Below are positions 34,191-41,676 of a stretch of 64,000 bases of DNA, one piece after another. Under the pieces are notes generated by a model. That model had not been told where the DNA came from. It did not search any database and saw only the letters and a list, made by a program, of their open reading frames with translations. Both the position numbers and the translations under genes were made by a program. Every line of letters begins with the position of its first letter. Within the stretch, counting starts at the first letter, position 1. Source of the stretch: Microthrixaceae bacterium. Lineage in GTDB: Bacteria > Actinomycetota > Acidimicrobiia > Acidimicrobiales > Microtrichaceae. Location: the NCBI GenBank assembly GCA_023957975.1, contig JAMLGM010000003.1, forward strand, positions 76,024 to 140,023. Reading direction: 5' to 3'.

Positions 34191-35543
34191 ATGAGTGTCG
34201 CCCCCCATGACCTGCTCGCCATCGCCCGGTCGGTAGCCGAGTCCGCCACCGGTTCCGAACAGATCGACGTCATGGTTGCCCATGGCCGTTCGACGTCGGT
34301 GCGGGGGTATGGCGGCGAGATCGAGTCGTTCACCTCCGCCGAGTCCTACGGTGTCGGAATTCGCGTGATCGACGGAGGCCGTCAGGGCTTCGCGGCCGCC
34401 GGTTCGCTCGATCGTGAGGTCATTGCGGAGACCCTCGCCGAGGCCCGAGACAACGTGCCCTTCGGTGAGGTCGACGAGTTCTACGGGTTGGCCGAACCCG
34501 ATGGAGTCGAGGCGACCCACCACGACCAGTGGAATCCCGACATCTTGTCGATCACGGCGGAGACCAAGATCGACATGGTCCTACGCCTCGAACGGGAGGT
34601 GCGTGAACGCGACCCGCGTATCAGCGGAGTTCGGGTTGCTGCGTGGGGTGATTCGGCGGGAGAGGTGGCCTACGCAGCCTCGAACGGGGTCGCAGTGGTC
34701 GATCGTGGGACGTCGTGTTCTGTGGGGGTTCAGGCGCTGAGTAGCGACGACGGCGAGACCCAGACCGGCCATGGGGGCGACGCGGCCCGGTCGCTGGAGG
34801 GCCTCGATCTCGATCGGGTCATCGACGACGCGGTGACACGCGCAACCCGCCTGCTCGGCGCGACGAAACCTCAGAGCGCCAAGCTCACCGTCGTGCTCGA
34901 GCCTCGACTGGCCCTCACCCTGTTGGGAATTGTCGCCGACATGTTCGACGGCGAATCGGTGCTCAAGGGGCGTTCGCCCTTTGCGGATCGCCTGGGGGAC
35001 GTTGTGGCGTCGCCGCTGTTGACGCTCCTCGACGACCCGACCGATGCCCGCTCGATCGCTGCGACGGCCTACGACGGCGAAGGATTGGCATGTCGTCGCA
35101 ACGTGTTGATCGGCGGCGGTGTGCTCGAGACCTTCCTGCACAACTCCTGCACCGCGAGAAGGGCCGGAACCGTCTCGACCGGTTCGGCGTTGCGCGGTGC
35201 CCGGTCGCTGCCCGGAGTCGGTGCGCAGGTCCTGGTGATGGAGCCAGGCCAGCGCAGTTTCGAGGACCTGATCGCGTCGATCGATCACGGTCTCTACGTC
35301 AACAGCTTCCAGGGGTTGCACTCCGGGGTGAACCCGGTCTCGGGTGATTTCTCGGTCGGCACCGACGGGCTGATGATCCGCCACGGCGCACTCGCAGAGC
35401 CGATCCGCGAAGCGACCATCGCGTCGACCCTGCAGCGCCTGCTGCTCGATATCGTCGAGGTCGGCGCAGACCTGACCTGGACACCGGGTGGTGATGCGGC
35501 GGCATCGTTGGTCATCGCGGACGTGTCGCTCGGCGGGCGGTGA
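34191..35543 (+). CDS. TldE/PmbA-like protein, copy 2
   Basis: A 450-residue paralog of the preceding gene with parallel blocks: ESYGVGIRVIDGGRQGFAAAG, SPLLTLLDDPTDARS, LACRRNVLIGGGVLETF and SGVNPVSGDFSVGTDG. It also lacks the zinc motif. Tandem TldE copies suggest two alternative partners for the one TldD, or a dimer of unlike TldE chains; which is true cannot be seen from sequence. Confidence 0.92.
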   Translation: MSVAPHDLLAIARSVAESATGSEQIDVMVAHGRSTSVRGYGGEIESFTSAESYGVGIRVIDGGRQGFAAAGSLDREVIAETLAEARDNVPFGEVDEFYGLAEPDGVEATHHDQWNPDILSITAETKIDMVLRLEREVRERDPRISGVRVAAWGDSAGEVAYAASNGVAVVDRGTSCSVGVQALSSDDGETQTGHGGDAARSLEGLDLDRVIDDAVTRATRLLGATKPQSAKLTVVLEPRLALTLLGIVADMFDGESVLKGRSPFADRLGDVVASPLLTLLDDPTDARSIAATAYDGEGLACRRNVLIGGGVLETFLHNSCTARRAGTVSTGSALRGARSLPGVGAQVLVMEPGQRSFEDLIASIDHGLYVNSFQGLHSGVNPVSGDFSVGTDGLMIRHGALAEPIREATIASTLQRLLLDIVEVGADLTWTPGGDAAASLVIADVSLGGR

Positions 35544-35560
35544 CGGCGGGACCGGAGGCC

Positions 35561-36202
35561 CTATTGCCCGGACAGCGCGACGGTGAGAACGCCGCCGAGT
35601 TGTGCCGAAATGATCTCGGGGACCCGGACATTGGGCACCGCTGCGACGAGGTGTCGCGGTGAGGTCGACACGATGGCAACCGATCGTGCGACGTTGCGGA
35701 TGGACCCGCCGGTATCCACCGAATACAGGTCGACGACGTCGTTGACCGTGATCGGCAGGGCCTCGTTGTCGTGGTCGATCGAAACCGCGGTGCGCCCGTC
35801 GCCGACTATCGCGGCGAGTTCGGATTCGGCACGGCTCAGGTGGCGTTGGGTGACGATGTCCCCGCGATGAAGGCCGACCCCGACGCGGATGGGGGATCCG
35901 GGTGTGGAACCATCTGGGTAGTCGTCGAGGGCGTCGTCGGGCACCGCGGCCTCGGCAACGGCGACGACGGCGATGTCGGCGGGAGACAACGTGTCTCCGG
36001 GGTCGACCGCGGCGGTCGCGATGATCACCTGTCGAGTCGCTCGATCGCCGGGGGTGTTCCCAGTCGCAGCGAGGTAGGTGACGATGCCGAGCGCAGCTAC
36101 TGCCAACCAGTAGAAGACCGCCGATCGGCCGAGTCGGTGGCGTAGCACCGACCAGTTGAAGCGCAGCGAGTCGCGGCGCCGGTGGGCGAACGACCTGGGC
36201 AT
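35561..36202 (-). CDS. SAF-domain protein (CpaB/RcpC-like)
   Basis: A 213-residue protein with a cytoplasmic basic N-terminus, one transmembrane segment (about 28-46) and a periplasmic SAF domain (VIIATAAVDPGDTLSPADIAVV...GDIVTQRHLS). SAF domains occur in CpaB/RcpC of Flp pilus assembly and in flagellar FlgA. A prepilin peptidase is encoded 5 kb away, which would fit a pilus role, but no pilin or secretion ATPase gene is present here. GGAGGA precedes the ATG. Confidence 0.85.
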   Translation of the reverse strand: MPRSFAHRRRDSLRFNWSVLRHRLGRSAVFYWLAVAALGIVTYLAATGNTPGDRATRQVIIATAAVDPGDTLSPADIAVVAVAEAAVPDDALDDYPDGSTPGSPIRVGVGLHRGDIVTQRHLSRAESELAAIVGDGRTAVSIDHDNEALPITVNDVVDLYSVDTGGSIRNVARSVAIVSTSPRHLVAAVPNVRVPEIISAQLGGVLTVALSGQ

Positions 36203-36293
36203 GGAATCCTCCGGGTGTGTCTGGTGGGGAGGACACCGAAGCGGGTGTCGAACGCAGTTGGTCGACCTCGGCGGTCGGACCGGAGGCCGTCGG

Positions 36294-37223
36294 TCAGACG
36301 GCGAACTGTTCCTCGGCGGGCGGTTGATCGGCGGGCACGGTGAGCAGTTCGACCCCATTCGCGGTCACGACCATGGTGTGTTCGAACTGGGCACAGCGCT
36401 GACCGGAGATCGTGGCAGCGGTCCAGTCGTCGTCCCACACGTAGAGCGCGGGGTTGCCGAGGGTGATCATCGGCTCGATCGTGAAGGTCATTCCCTCCTC
36501 GAGCGCGGTGCGGTAATGCGAGGAGTAGTAGTGGGGAATCTGCAGTGAGGTGTGGAACTGATCTCCGATGCCGTGGCCGATGAACTCCCTCACGACGCCG
36601 TAGGGGCCACCGCGAACCGAGGCTTCGATCGCTCGGCCGATTTCGTTGATCCGTGCTCCGGGCTTCACGACGTCGATGCCGGCGTGCATCGCCTTGCGCG
36701 TCGCCCGGATGAGTTCGAGGGATGCGTCGTCGACGTCGCCGACGGTGAACGTGCAGTTCGTGTCGCCGTGGACCCCTTCGATGAAACACGTCACGTCGAT
36801 GTTCACGATGTCGCCGTCGACAAGCTTGCGACTATCGGGGATGCCGTGGCAGATGATCTCGTTCACCGAAGAGCACAACGACTTGGGGAACCCGCGGTAG
36901 TTGAGCGGGCTCGGGTAGGCGCCGCGGGCGATCGACGCTTCGTGGCCGATCCGGTCGAGCTCGTCGGTGGTCACCCCCGGCTTCACGGCGTGGCCGACTT
37001 CGATGAGCACTTCGGCGGCGACACGGCCAGCGACCCGCATCGCCTCGATCTCCTCGGGGGTTCGCACTGCCCGGCCTTCGCGCGAGTTCGGCTCGCCGGT
37101 GAGCGCGTACTCGGGCCGTGGGATCGACGCGGGCACGCTGCGACGTGGGCTCTGCAATCCAGGGGTCACCGGGGGTGACGGTGGAGGCGGCAGGGTGAGG
37201 GTGCGGTTCTTGCGGCGTGCCAT
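36294..37223 (-). CDS. map: methionine aminopeptidase, type I with Pro-rich extension
   Basis: A 309-residue enzyme that removes the initiator Met. Metal ligands are visible as Asp in VNIDVT, Asp in HGDTNCTF, His in FIGHGIGDQFH, Glu in FTIEPMITLG and Glu in QFEHTMVV. An extra N-terminal stretch of about 40 residues with TLPPPPSPPVTPG resembles the SH3-ligand-like extension of mycobacterial MetAP1c, which may dock at the ribosome exit. TAGCCT lies ten bases before the ATG on the minus strand, so the leader is at most a few bases. It is 26 bases from the ruc-like gene, same strand. Confidence 0.96.
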   Translation of the reverse strand: MARRKNRTLTLPPPPSPPVTPGLQSPRRSVPASIPRPEYALTGEPNSREGRAVRTPEEIEAMRVAGRVAAEVLIEVGHAVKPGVTTDELDRIGHEASIARGAYPSPLNYRGFPKSLCSSVNEIICHGIPDSRKLVDGDIVNIDVTCFIEGVHGDTNCTFTVGDVDDASLELIRATRKAMHAGIDVVKPGARINEIGRAIEASVRGGPYGVVREFIGHGIGDQFHTSLQIPHYYSSHYRTALEEGMTFTIEPMITLGNPALYVWDDDWTAATISGQRCAQFEHTMVVTANGVELLTVPADQPPAEEQFAV

Positions 37224-37249
37224 GGCAGTGAAGAGGCTAGGTCACCGAC

Positions 37250-37564
37250 TCAGTCGGAGGACGACGCGGTACTTCCGCTGCTCGACGACGCAGCGGAAGC
37301 GGTTGTCGAAGAGGCGGAGGAATCGCTCGAGGAGGACGAGTCGCTGGTCGAGGAGGACGACGAGCCGGAGCCTGAGCTTGACGAGCCGGAGCGGCTGTCG
37401 TTCTTGTAGAACCCCGAGCCCTTGAACGAAATCGACACGTTGGAAAAGACCTTGCGGAGTTCACCCTCGCACTCAGGACATTGCGTGAGCGGGTCGTCTT
37501 TGAACGACTGGTGGATTTCGAACTCTTGGCCGCAGGCTCGGCAGCGGTAGTCGTAGGTGGGCAT
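37250..37564 (-). CDS. ruc: FmdB-type zinc ribbon protein, Ruc-like chaperone
   Basis: A 104-residue protein: zinc ribbon with Cys8, Cys11, Cys29 and Cys32, then VSISFKGSGFYKND and a Ser-rich disordered tail. This layout and its place next to galU match mycobacterial Rv0991c (Ruc), a redox-regulated chaperone whose disulfides under oxidation switch it on and which is repressed by HrcA. A CIRCE element, the HrcA operator, lies 22 bases upstream here too. Function is transferred by similarity, but the shared regulation strengthens it. The start MPTYDYRC is standard for the family. Confidence 0.9.
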   Translation of the reverse strand: MPTYDYRCRACGQEFEIHQSFKDDPLTQCPECEGELRKVFSNVSISFKGSGFYKNDSRSGSSSSGSGSSSSSTSDSSSSSDSSASSTTASAASSSSGSTASSSD

Positions 37565-37585
37565 CGGAGGTACTCCTGGACCGCG

Positions 37586-37612
37586 TTGGCACTCGATTGG
37601 GTCGAGTGCCAA
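37586..37612. promoter_or_regulatory. CIRCE element (HrcA operator) upstream of ruc-like gene
   Basis: TTGGCACTC, nine bases, GAGTGCCAA: this is the CIRCE consensus TTAGCACTC-N9-GAGTGCTAA with one changed base pair that keeps the symmetry. On the minus strand it lies just after a possible -10 box TATCGT (37617-37612), so bound HrcA would block transcription of the ruc-like gene until heat or unfolded protein relieves it. The rest of the 319-base region between ruc and galU holds the galU promoter (TAACCT at 37846-37851); I see no gene there. Confidence 0.92.
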
Positions 37613-37883
37613 CGATACCGGTCGCAGCGTGTCACGTCACAACGCCCGACGGTCTGGCGGTCGCGGGTGTGCGCGTATTGGGTCCGATGACTCAGTTGAC
37701 TCATGCGGCCCGACCCGTACCGTGGGTCCTGTTGTCATTTGACCGACGCTCGTGGCGGGGTCATCTCCGATGACAGCGATGGAGATTGACCTGGTCGCCG
37801 GTACGGGTTCTGTGGCCCTGTCGACGGTCCAACGAGCTCGGGGCCTAACCTGGGATCGCACCTTTCGAGGAGTTGAGGGAACC

Positions 37884-38774
37884 ATGAACACCGACAAAGC
37901 AGTTCGCAAGGCGGTCATTCCTGCAGCGGGGCTCGGCACCCGGTTCCTGCCGGCCACGAAGGCCCAGCCCAAAGAGATGTTGCCGGTCGTGGACCGACCG
38001 TCGATCCAGTACGTGGTGGAAGAAGCGGTCAACGCCGGTATCGACGACATCTTGATCATCACCGGCCGCAACAAGCGCTCGCTCGAGGATCACTTCGACC
38101 GCAACTTCGAGTTGGAATACCACCTCCGCGAGAAGGGCAAGGAGAACGAGCTCTCCGAGGTGATCGAGTTGGCGGACCTCGCCGACATCCACTTCGTGCG
38201 CCAGGGCGAGCCGCTCGGCCTGGGCCACGCGGTGTCGGTCGCTCGCAAACACGTCGGGGACAACCCGTTCGTGGTGTTGCTCGGCGATGACATCATGCAC
38301 CGCCGTTCGACGCTGCTCGAAGACATGATCTCCACCTACGAGGCCACAGGGGCGTCGACGGTGGCGCTCATGGAGGTCGAGCCCGCTGCGATTTCCGCAT
38401 ATGGATGTGCGGCCCCTTCGGATCGAAACGGCACGCTGTGCGACATCGTCGACGTGGTCGAAAAGCCCAAAGCCGAAGATGCGCCCTCGAATCTGGCCAT
38501 CGTCGGGCGGTACCTGTTCACCCCCGGTATCTTCGAAGCACTCGAGCACGTGACCCCGGGCGTCGGCGGTGAGATTCAACTCACCGATGCGATCGGTCTG
38601 CTGCTCAAGGAGGAGTCGGTCAAGGGGCAGATCTTCGACAGCGGCCGCTTCGACATCGGGAACAAGATCGACTTCCTGCGGGCGACGGTCGAACTGGCGC
38701 TTGAACGCGATGACCTGAGCGGAGAGTTTCGCGAGGTTCTCGGAGAGATCGTCTCCCGGTACGGCATCGGCTGA
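37884..38774 (+). CDS. galU: UTP-glucose-1-phosphate uridylyltransferase
   Basis: A 296-residue nucleotidyltransferase making UDP-glucose for glycan synthesis. AVIPAAGLGTRFLPATKAQPKEMLPV is the nucleotide-binding loop (key part GLGTRFLPATKA), followed by QGEPLGLGHAV, LLGDDIM (metal Asp), VEKPKAEDAPS and GGEIQLTDAI. Length and order fit bacterial GalU. ATG 37884 is chosen because the conserved fold starts there. It is divergent from the ruc-like gene and begins the block galU, moaC, GlpR-like. Confidence 0.97.
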   Translation: MNTDKAVRKAVIPAAGLGTRFLPATKAQPKEMLPVVDRPSIQYVVEEAVNAGIDDILIITGRNKRSLEDHFDRNFELEYHLREKGKENELSEVIELADLADIHFVRQGEPLGLGHAVSVARKHVGDNPFVVLLGDDIMHRRSTLLEDMISTYEATGASTVALMEVEPAAISAYGCAAPSDRNGTLCDIVDVVEKPKAEDAPSNLAIVGRYLFTPGIFEALEHVTPGVGGEIQLTDAIGLLLKEESVKGQIFDSGRFDIGNKIDFLRATVELALERDDLSGEFREVLGEIVSRYGIG

Positions 38775-38844
38775 CCAGCGGAATCGGTGAATGCCGGCGA
38801 TCTCGACATCTTCCGTGAATCGAATCGATCGGTAGTGTGAGCCC

Positions 38845-39360
38845 ATGCCAGAACGGGGACTGACCCATCTCGACCCACTTGGCCGTGCGCGCATGGTCGA
38901 TGTGGCCCCCAAAGATCCGACTCACCGGCGAGCGATTGCCCGCGGTCGGGTGAACATGTCGGTGGAGACCACCTCGCTTGTCGCTCGCGGCGCGATCTCG
39001 AAGGGAGACGTTCTGTCGGTGGCGCGGGTTGCGGGAATTCAGGCCGCGAAACGGGCTTCGGACCTCATCCCGTTGTGTCACCCGCTGCTGGTGGGTGCCG
39101 TGCTGGTGAACTTCCGGATCGAGGACACGTTCATCGAGGTGGAGGTCTCGGTCGACACCGTCGACCGAACCGGGGTCGAGATGGAGGCCCTGAGCGCATG
39201 TTCGATTGCCTGCCTGACGATCTACGACATGTGCAAGTCCGTCGACCGATCGATGGTGATCGGCGACATCGCGTTGTGGGAGAAGACCGGCGGGCGCTCG
39301 GGGAGTTACCGCCGTGAGGGGTCACCTTTCGACGATGACGACCGCCCACATGGCATCTGA
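38845..39360 (+). CDS. moaC: cyclic pyranopterin monophosphate synthase
   Basis: A 171-residue protein. DLIPLCHPL and GVEMEALSACSIACLTIYDMCKSVD (key parts GVEMEAL and TIYDMCK) are the MoaC signatures; the enzyme turns the MoaA product into cyclic pyranopterin monophosphate in molybdenum-cofactor synthesis. TAGTGT at 38833-38838 lies six bases before the ATG, so the mRNA is probably leaderless and moaC has its own promoter. In mycobacteria the matching slot after galU holds a MoeA-type gene. No moaA is in the window. Confidence 0.96.
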   Translation: MPERGLTHLDPLGRARMVDVAPKDPTHRRAIARGRVNMSVETTSLVARGAISKGDVLSVARVAGIQAAKRASDLIPLCHPLLVGAVLVNFRIEDTFIEVEVSVDTVDRTGVEMEALSACSIACLTIYDMCKSVDRSMVIGDIALWEKTGGRSGSYRREGSPFDDDDRPHGI

Positions 39361-39401
39361 GAGCGCTTCATTCGAATTGTGATCTCTCGTGGCGTCTTGT
39401 C

Positions 39402-39422
39402 ACGGATTCGTTACAAATCCGT
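39402..39422. promoter_or_regulatory. inverted repeat ACGGATT-N7-AATCCGT
   Basis: A 7-bp perfect dyad lies 41 bases after the moaC stop. It has no following T-run, so it is more likely a regulator site or part of the upstream arm of the structured region that follows than a terminator. Confidence 0.45.
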
Positions 39423-39443
39423 CACACTGGGTGGACCGCCTGG

Positions 39444-39528
39444 GACGAGATCGCTATGTTTGGGGTATCCCGCTGGTGTCGTTTACGGATGAAGGCACCT
39501 AAGGTCCGTAGTACCCCACGTCTCGGTC
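39444..39528 (+). ncRNA. candidate structured 5' leader with nested stems and a pseudoknot
   Basis: Four helices can form together. Outer stem 39444-39450 pairs with 39521-39528 (one bulge); stem TGGGGTA 39461-39467 pairs with TACCCCA 39512-39518; inner hairpin GGTGTC 39475-39480 pairs with GGCACC 39494-39499; and its loop TACGGA 39484-39489 pairs with TCCGTA 39505-39510, giving an H-type pseudoknot. It lies 67 bases before the GlpR-like start. I match it to no riboswitch class that I know. A possible promoter TGGACC-N17-TATGTT (39432-39460) would start inside the structure, which argues against the outer stems. Confidence 0.45.
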
Positions 39529-39595
39529 GTCATCGATCCTTCACATTTCGAAGCTGCGGTTTCGGTGATGGAGCGGCGAACGGGCGAAAGGATGA

Positions 39596-40114
39596 GTGAA
39601 CCCAACCGTGTCGACTTGGCTGTTGTTGTTTGGACTTGGCGTTGCATGGGCGGCCGTCTTGGCTCCCGACGTACTTCGTCGCATGTCCACCACGCGCCGT
39701 CACGATCCGATGAGTCAGTTCTCCAGCGCCTCGCGGAATCTGTCGAACGTCCACCAGCTCAACACCCGAGATCGGCGTGGCACGATCGATCTTCGCCCGA
39801 ACGTCGTGCAGGCGGCACCTCGGAGGGTCTCACCTCAGCCGGGTCGAAAGTCTGCACAACAGCAGCGCCGCCAAGACGTTCTCGTCGGGTTGGTCGCGGC
39901 GGCGGTGCTGAGTTTCCTCGCCGCAATCAGCATGGGTGGAATCGCGATGGCGTTGCATTTCGTGGTCGACATCGCGCTGGTCGCCTACATCGCAGCGTTG
40001 GCCTCGGTCACGAAGCGGGAGCGGGTGCGCGGGCCGGTGGTCGGGTACTCGAACCCTGCGTTGCAGCGCGGGGTCGCAGCGGCCTATGACGATCGGCGCC
40101 GTATCGCCCGCTGA
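39596..40114 (+). CDS. membrane protein, GlpR-like by position and topology
   Basis: A 172-residue protein with an N-terminal helix (STWLLLFGLGVAWAAVLAPDVL), a basic cytoplasmic segment (RRMSTTRRHD, then a Pro/Gln linker) and two closely spaced helices near the C-terminus (about 103-140). In mycobacteria and corynebacteria the gene behind galU and a MoeA-like gene (glp) encodes GlpR, a membrane partner of that gephyrin-like protein in cell division. Topology and gene order agree here, although moaC takes the moeA slot. AAAGGA at 39587-39592 supports the GTG start. Orthology is inference. Confidence 0.7.
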   Translation: MNPTVSTWLLLFGLGVAWAAVLAPDVLRRMSTTRRHDPMSQFSSASRNLSNVHQLNTRDRRGTIDLRPNVVQAAPRRVSPQPGRKSAQQQRRQDVLVGLVAAAVLSFLAAISMGGIAMALHFVVDIALVAYIAALASVTKRERVRGPVVGYSNPALQRGVAAAYDDRRRIAR

Positions 40115-40174
40115 GGCTGAGACGATCTCGATTCGCACGGGAATTCCAGCCTCGGCTATCGTTCTCGTGCCCCT

Positions 40175-40251
40175 GGGGGTGTAGCTCAGCTGGCTAGAGC
40201 GCCTCGGTCGCATCGAGGAGGTCGTGGGTTCGACTCCCATCACCTCCACCA
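40175..40251 (+). tRNA. tRNA-Ala (CGC anticodon)
   Basis: A full cloverleaf: acceptor GGGGGTG with CACCTCC, D-stem GCTC/GAGC, anticodon stem CCTCG/CGAGG with loop GTCGCAT (anticodon CGC, reading GCG), T-stem GTGGG/CCCAT with one wobble or mismatch and loop TTCGACT. The G3-U70 wobble pair in the acceptor stem is the alanine identity element. CCA is encoded at the 3' end (40249-40251). Confidence 0.95.
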
Positions 40252-40257
40252 GGACGA

Positions 40258-40288
40258 ACAAACCCCGGACCGATGGTCCGGGGTTTGT
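40258..40288. terminator. bidirectional terminator hairpin after tRNA-Ala
   Basis: A perfect 14-bp stem (ACAAACCCCGGACC and complement) closes the 3-base loop GAT. It starts seven bases after the tRNA CCA and also lies past the end of the prepilin peptidase gene on the other strand. The A/T base of the stem would favour release either way. Confidence 0.8.
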
Positions 40289-40320
40289 GCATTGCGGGCG
40301 TGATTTCACGACGGCGACAC

Positions 40321-41136
40321 TCAGACCACCAGCGAGTAGCAACACACCGCCACGATCGTGCCGACGGCGAGGCCCGGACCGAATGGGGAGAACCGTCCGG
40401 CGTCTTTACCGTGGCGGATCCGTTGGGGGAGTGCGTAGGCCAGGTAGGACACATTGCCGATGAACAGGCCGATAAGGGTGAGACGGATGTCGATCCAGCC
40501 GAGGTAGAGGCCCAACAACACGGCGAGGCGGACATCGCCGAAGCCGAGCCCGTTCGGGTTGACCACGTGGAGCACGAACATGACGGCGAAGTAGGCGCCA
40601 GCACCGATCAACGCGCTGGTGAGGCTGGAGATGATGCCCATCCAAGCGGCGGTCGCCGTCATCAGCCCCAATCCGACCCCGACGCCGATCCACACGACTC
40701 GCTTGGGGATCAACATGGTTCGAAGATCAACCAAGGCTGCGGTGACCAGCACCGGGATCAGCCACAGGTACGGCACGACGATCGCCCGAGCTCCGAACGT
40801 GGCCAACATCGCGAGGCAGCCGGCGATGCTTGCGAGCACACCGCCGATCCACGTCGCCGGCAACGCTCGGCCACAGCCGCCGCAGATTCCGAGACGACCG
40901 GGAATCGTTTCGGCGAGGGACACCGTGTGGTCGCATCGCTCACACGTCGCCGCCGCGAGTTCGGCGAACTCGTAACCGTCGGAATCGGTGGCTTCGCGAT
41001 ACCGGTGGGCGATCCAGGTTGCGGTGGTCCCGGCGATGAACGCCCACACGACGACGGGGATCAGGGCGATCGTCGAGAACGCATCGATTCCAGTGGTCGC
41101 GGCGAGGGGCGCGGTGAGAGATCCGAGAGCAGACAC
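40321..41136 (-). CDS. prepilin peptidase (A24 family)
   Basis: A 271-residue membrane aspartyl protease that cuts type IV prepilin leaders and can N-methylate them. CERCDHTVSL and CGGCGRAL give the four-Cys zinc site of the cytoplasmic loop, although the domain is shorter than in PilD. Catalytic Asp residues are in ALVDLRTMLIP and GLGFGDVRLA (FGD motif). About eight hydrophobic segments follow. No pilin genes are adjacent; the SAF-domain gene at 35.6 kb is the only other pilus-like gene seen. Confidence 0.92.
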   Translation of the reverse strand: MSALGSLTAPLAATTGIDAFSTIALIPVVVWAFIAGTTATWIAHRYREATDSDGYEFAELAAATCERCDHTVSLAETIPGRLGICGGCGRALPATWIGGVLASIAGCLAMLATFGARAIVVPYLWLIPVLVTAALVDLRTMLIPKRVVWIGVGVGLGLMTATAAWMGIISSLTSALIGAGAYFAVMFVLHVVNPNGLGFGDVRLAVLLGLYLGWIDIRLTLIGLFIGNVSYLAYALPQRIRHGKDAGRFSPFGPGLAVGTIVAVCCYSLVV

Positions 41137-41175
41137 GACTCTCTATCGGCACGGATCGGCCGCGGATGAAGGCAA

Positions 41176-41652
41176 TCAGGCGGCGAGTACCGGTTGGGCG
41201 AGGCGAAGGCGCTCGTCATAGCCGTCTTCCCACGGCAGCAACCCGTTGCGATCCGGCCACACGAACTGCGACATGCGATAGCCGTCGGCTCCGAGCAAGG
41301 CGGTGGCATCGGGAAACAGGTCGGCGACCTCATCGAGGTCGAGTGGCAACATCGCCGCGCGAAGGTCGTTGTCGAGCAGGCCGACGAAGATGCCATCCGG
41401 AATCGTGAGCCCGTTGCTGATCTGGGCATGGATCAGCTCGAGCAGGCCACGCGCCGCCACCGGCTGGAGCCCGAAGATCACGACCTCCGAGGCACCGTAG
41501 GAGGGTTCGAATCCGATCGTGTAGGTGTAGCCGGGTGCGGGCGGGTCCGCGCTCGCAGCGACGGGTTCAGCACACCACCCGTTGGTCTCGATCACCCAGG
41601 AGATCTTGTCGAGGTGCTCCATGTTGCGGTCGGGAAAGACGTCATCGGTCAT
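41176..41652 (-). CDS. DUF4262 family protein
   Basis: A 158-residue soluble protein. YTYTIGFEPSYGASEVVIFGL and a later DGYRMSQFVWPDRNGLLPWEDGYD (key part QFVWPDRNG) match DUF4262, a family of unknown role found in many actinobacteria. TAGGTT on the minus strand lies seven bases before ATG 41652, so I prefer it to the in-frame start three codons earlier. It stands between the prepilin peptidase and an acyl-CoA ligase gene, all leftward. Confidence 0.87.
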   Translation of the reverse strand: MTDDVFPDRNMEHLDKISWVIETNGWCAEPVAASADPPAPGYTYTIGFEPSYGASEVVIFGLQPVAARGLLELIHAQISNGLTIPDGIFVGLLDNDLRAAMLPLDLDEVADLFPDATALLGADGYRMSQFVWPDRNGLLPWEDGYDERLRLAQPVLAA

Positions 41653-41676
41653 TGCCGGCAACCTACTGCCCGGGCG

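Noticed and set aside
34581..36236. Long minus-strand frame opposite the second tldE gene and the SAF gene
   Set aside because: Low-complexity Arg/Pro-rich translation; the true genes there have clear family motifs.
39434..39444. ACCGCCTGGG resembles the conserved 3' segment of the ZTP (pfl) riboswitch
   Set aside because: The required upstream helix and its conserved bases are absent, and the downstream gene is not a folate or purine gene.
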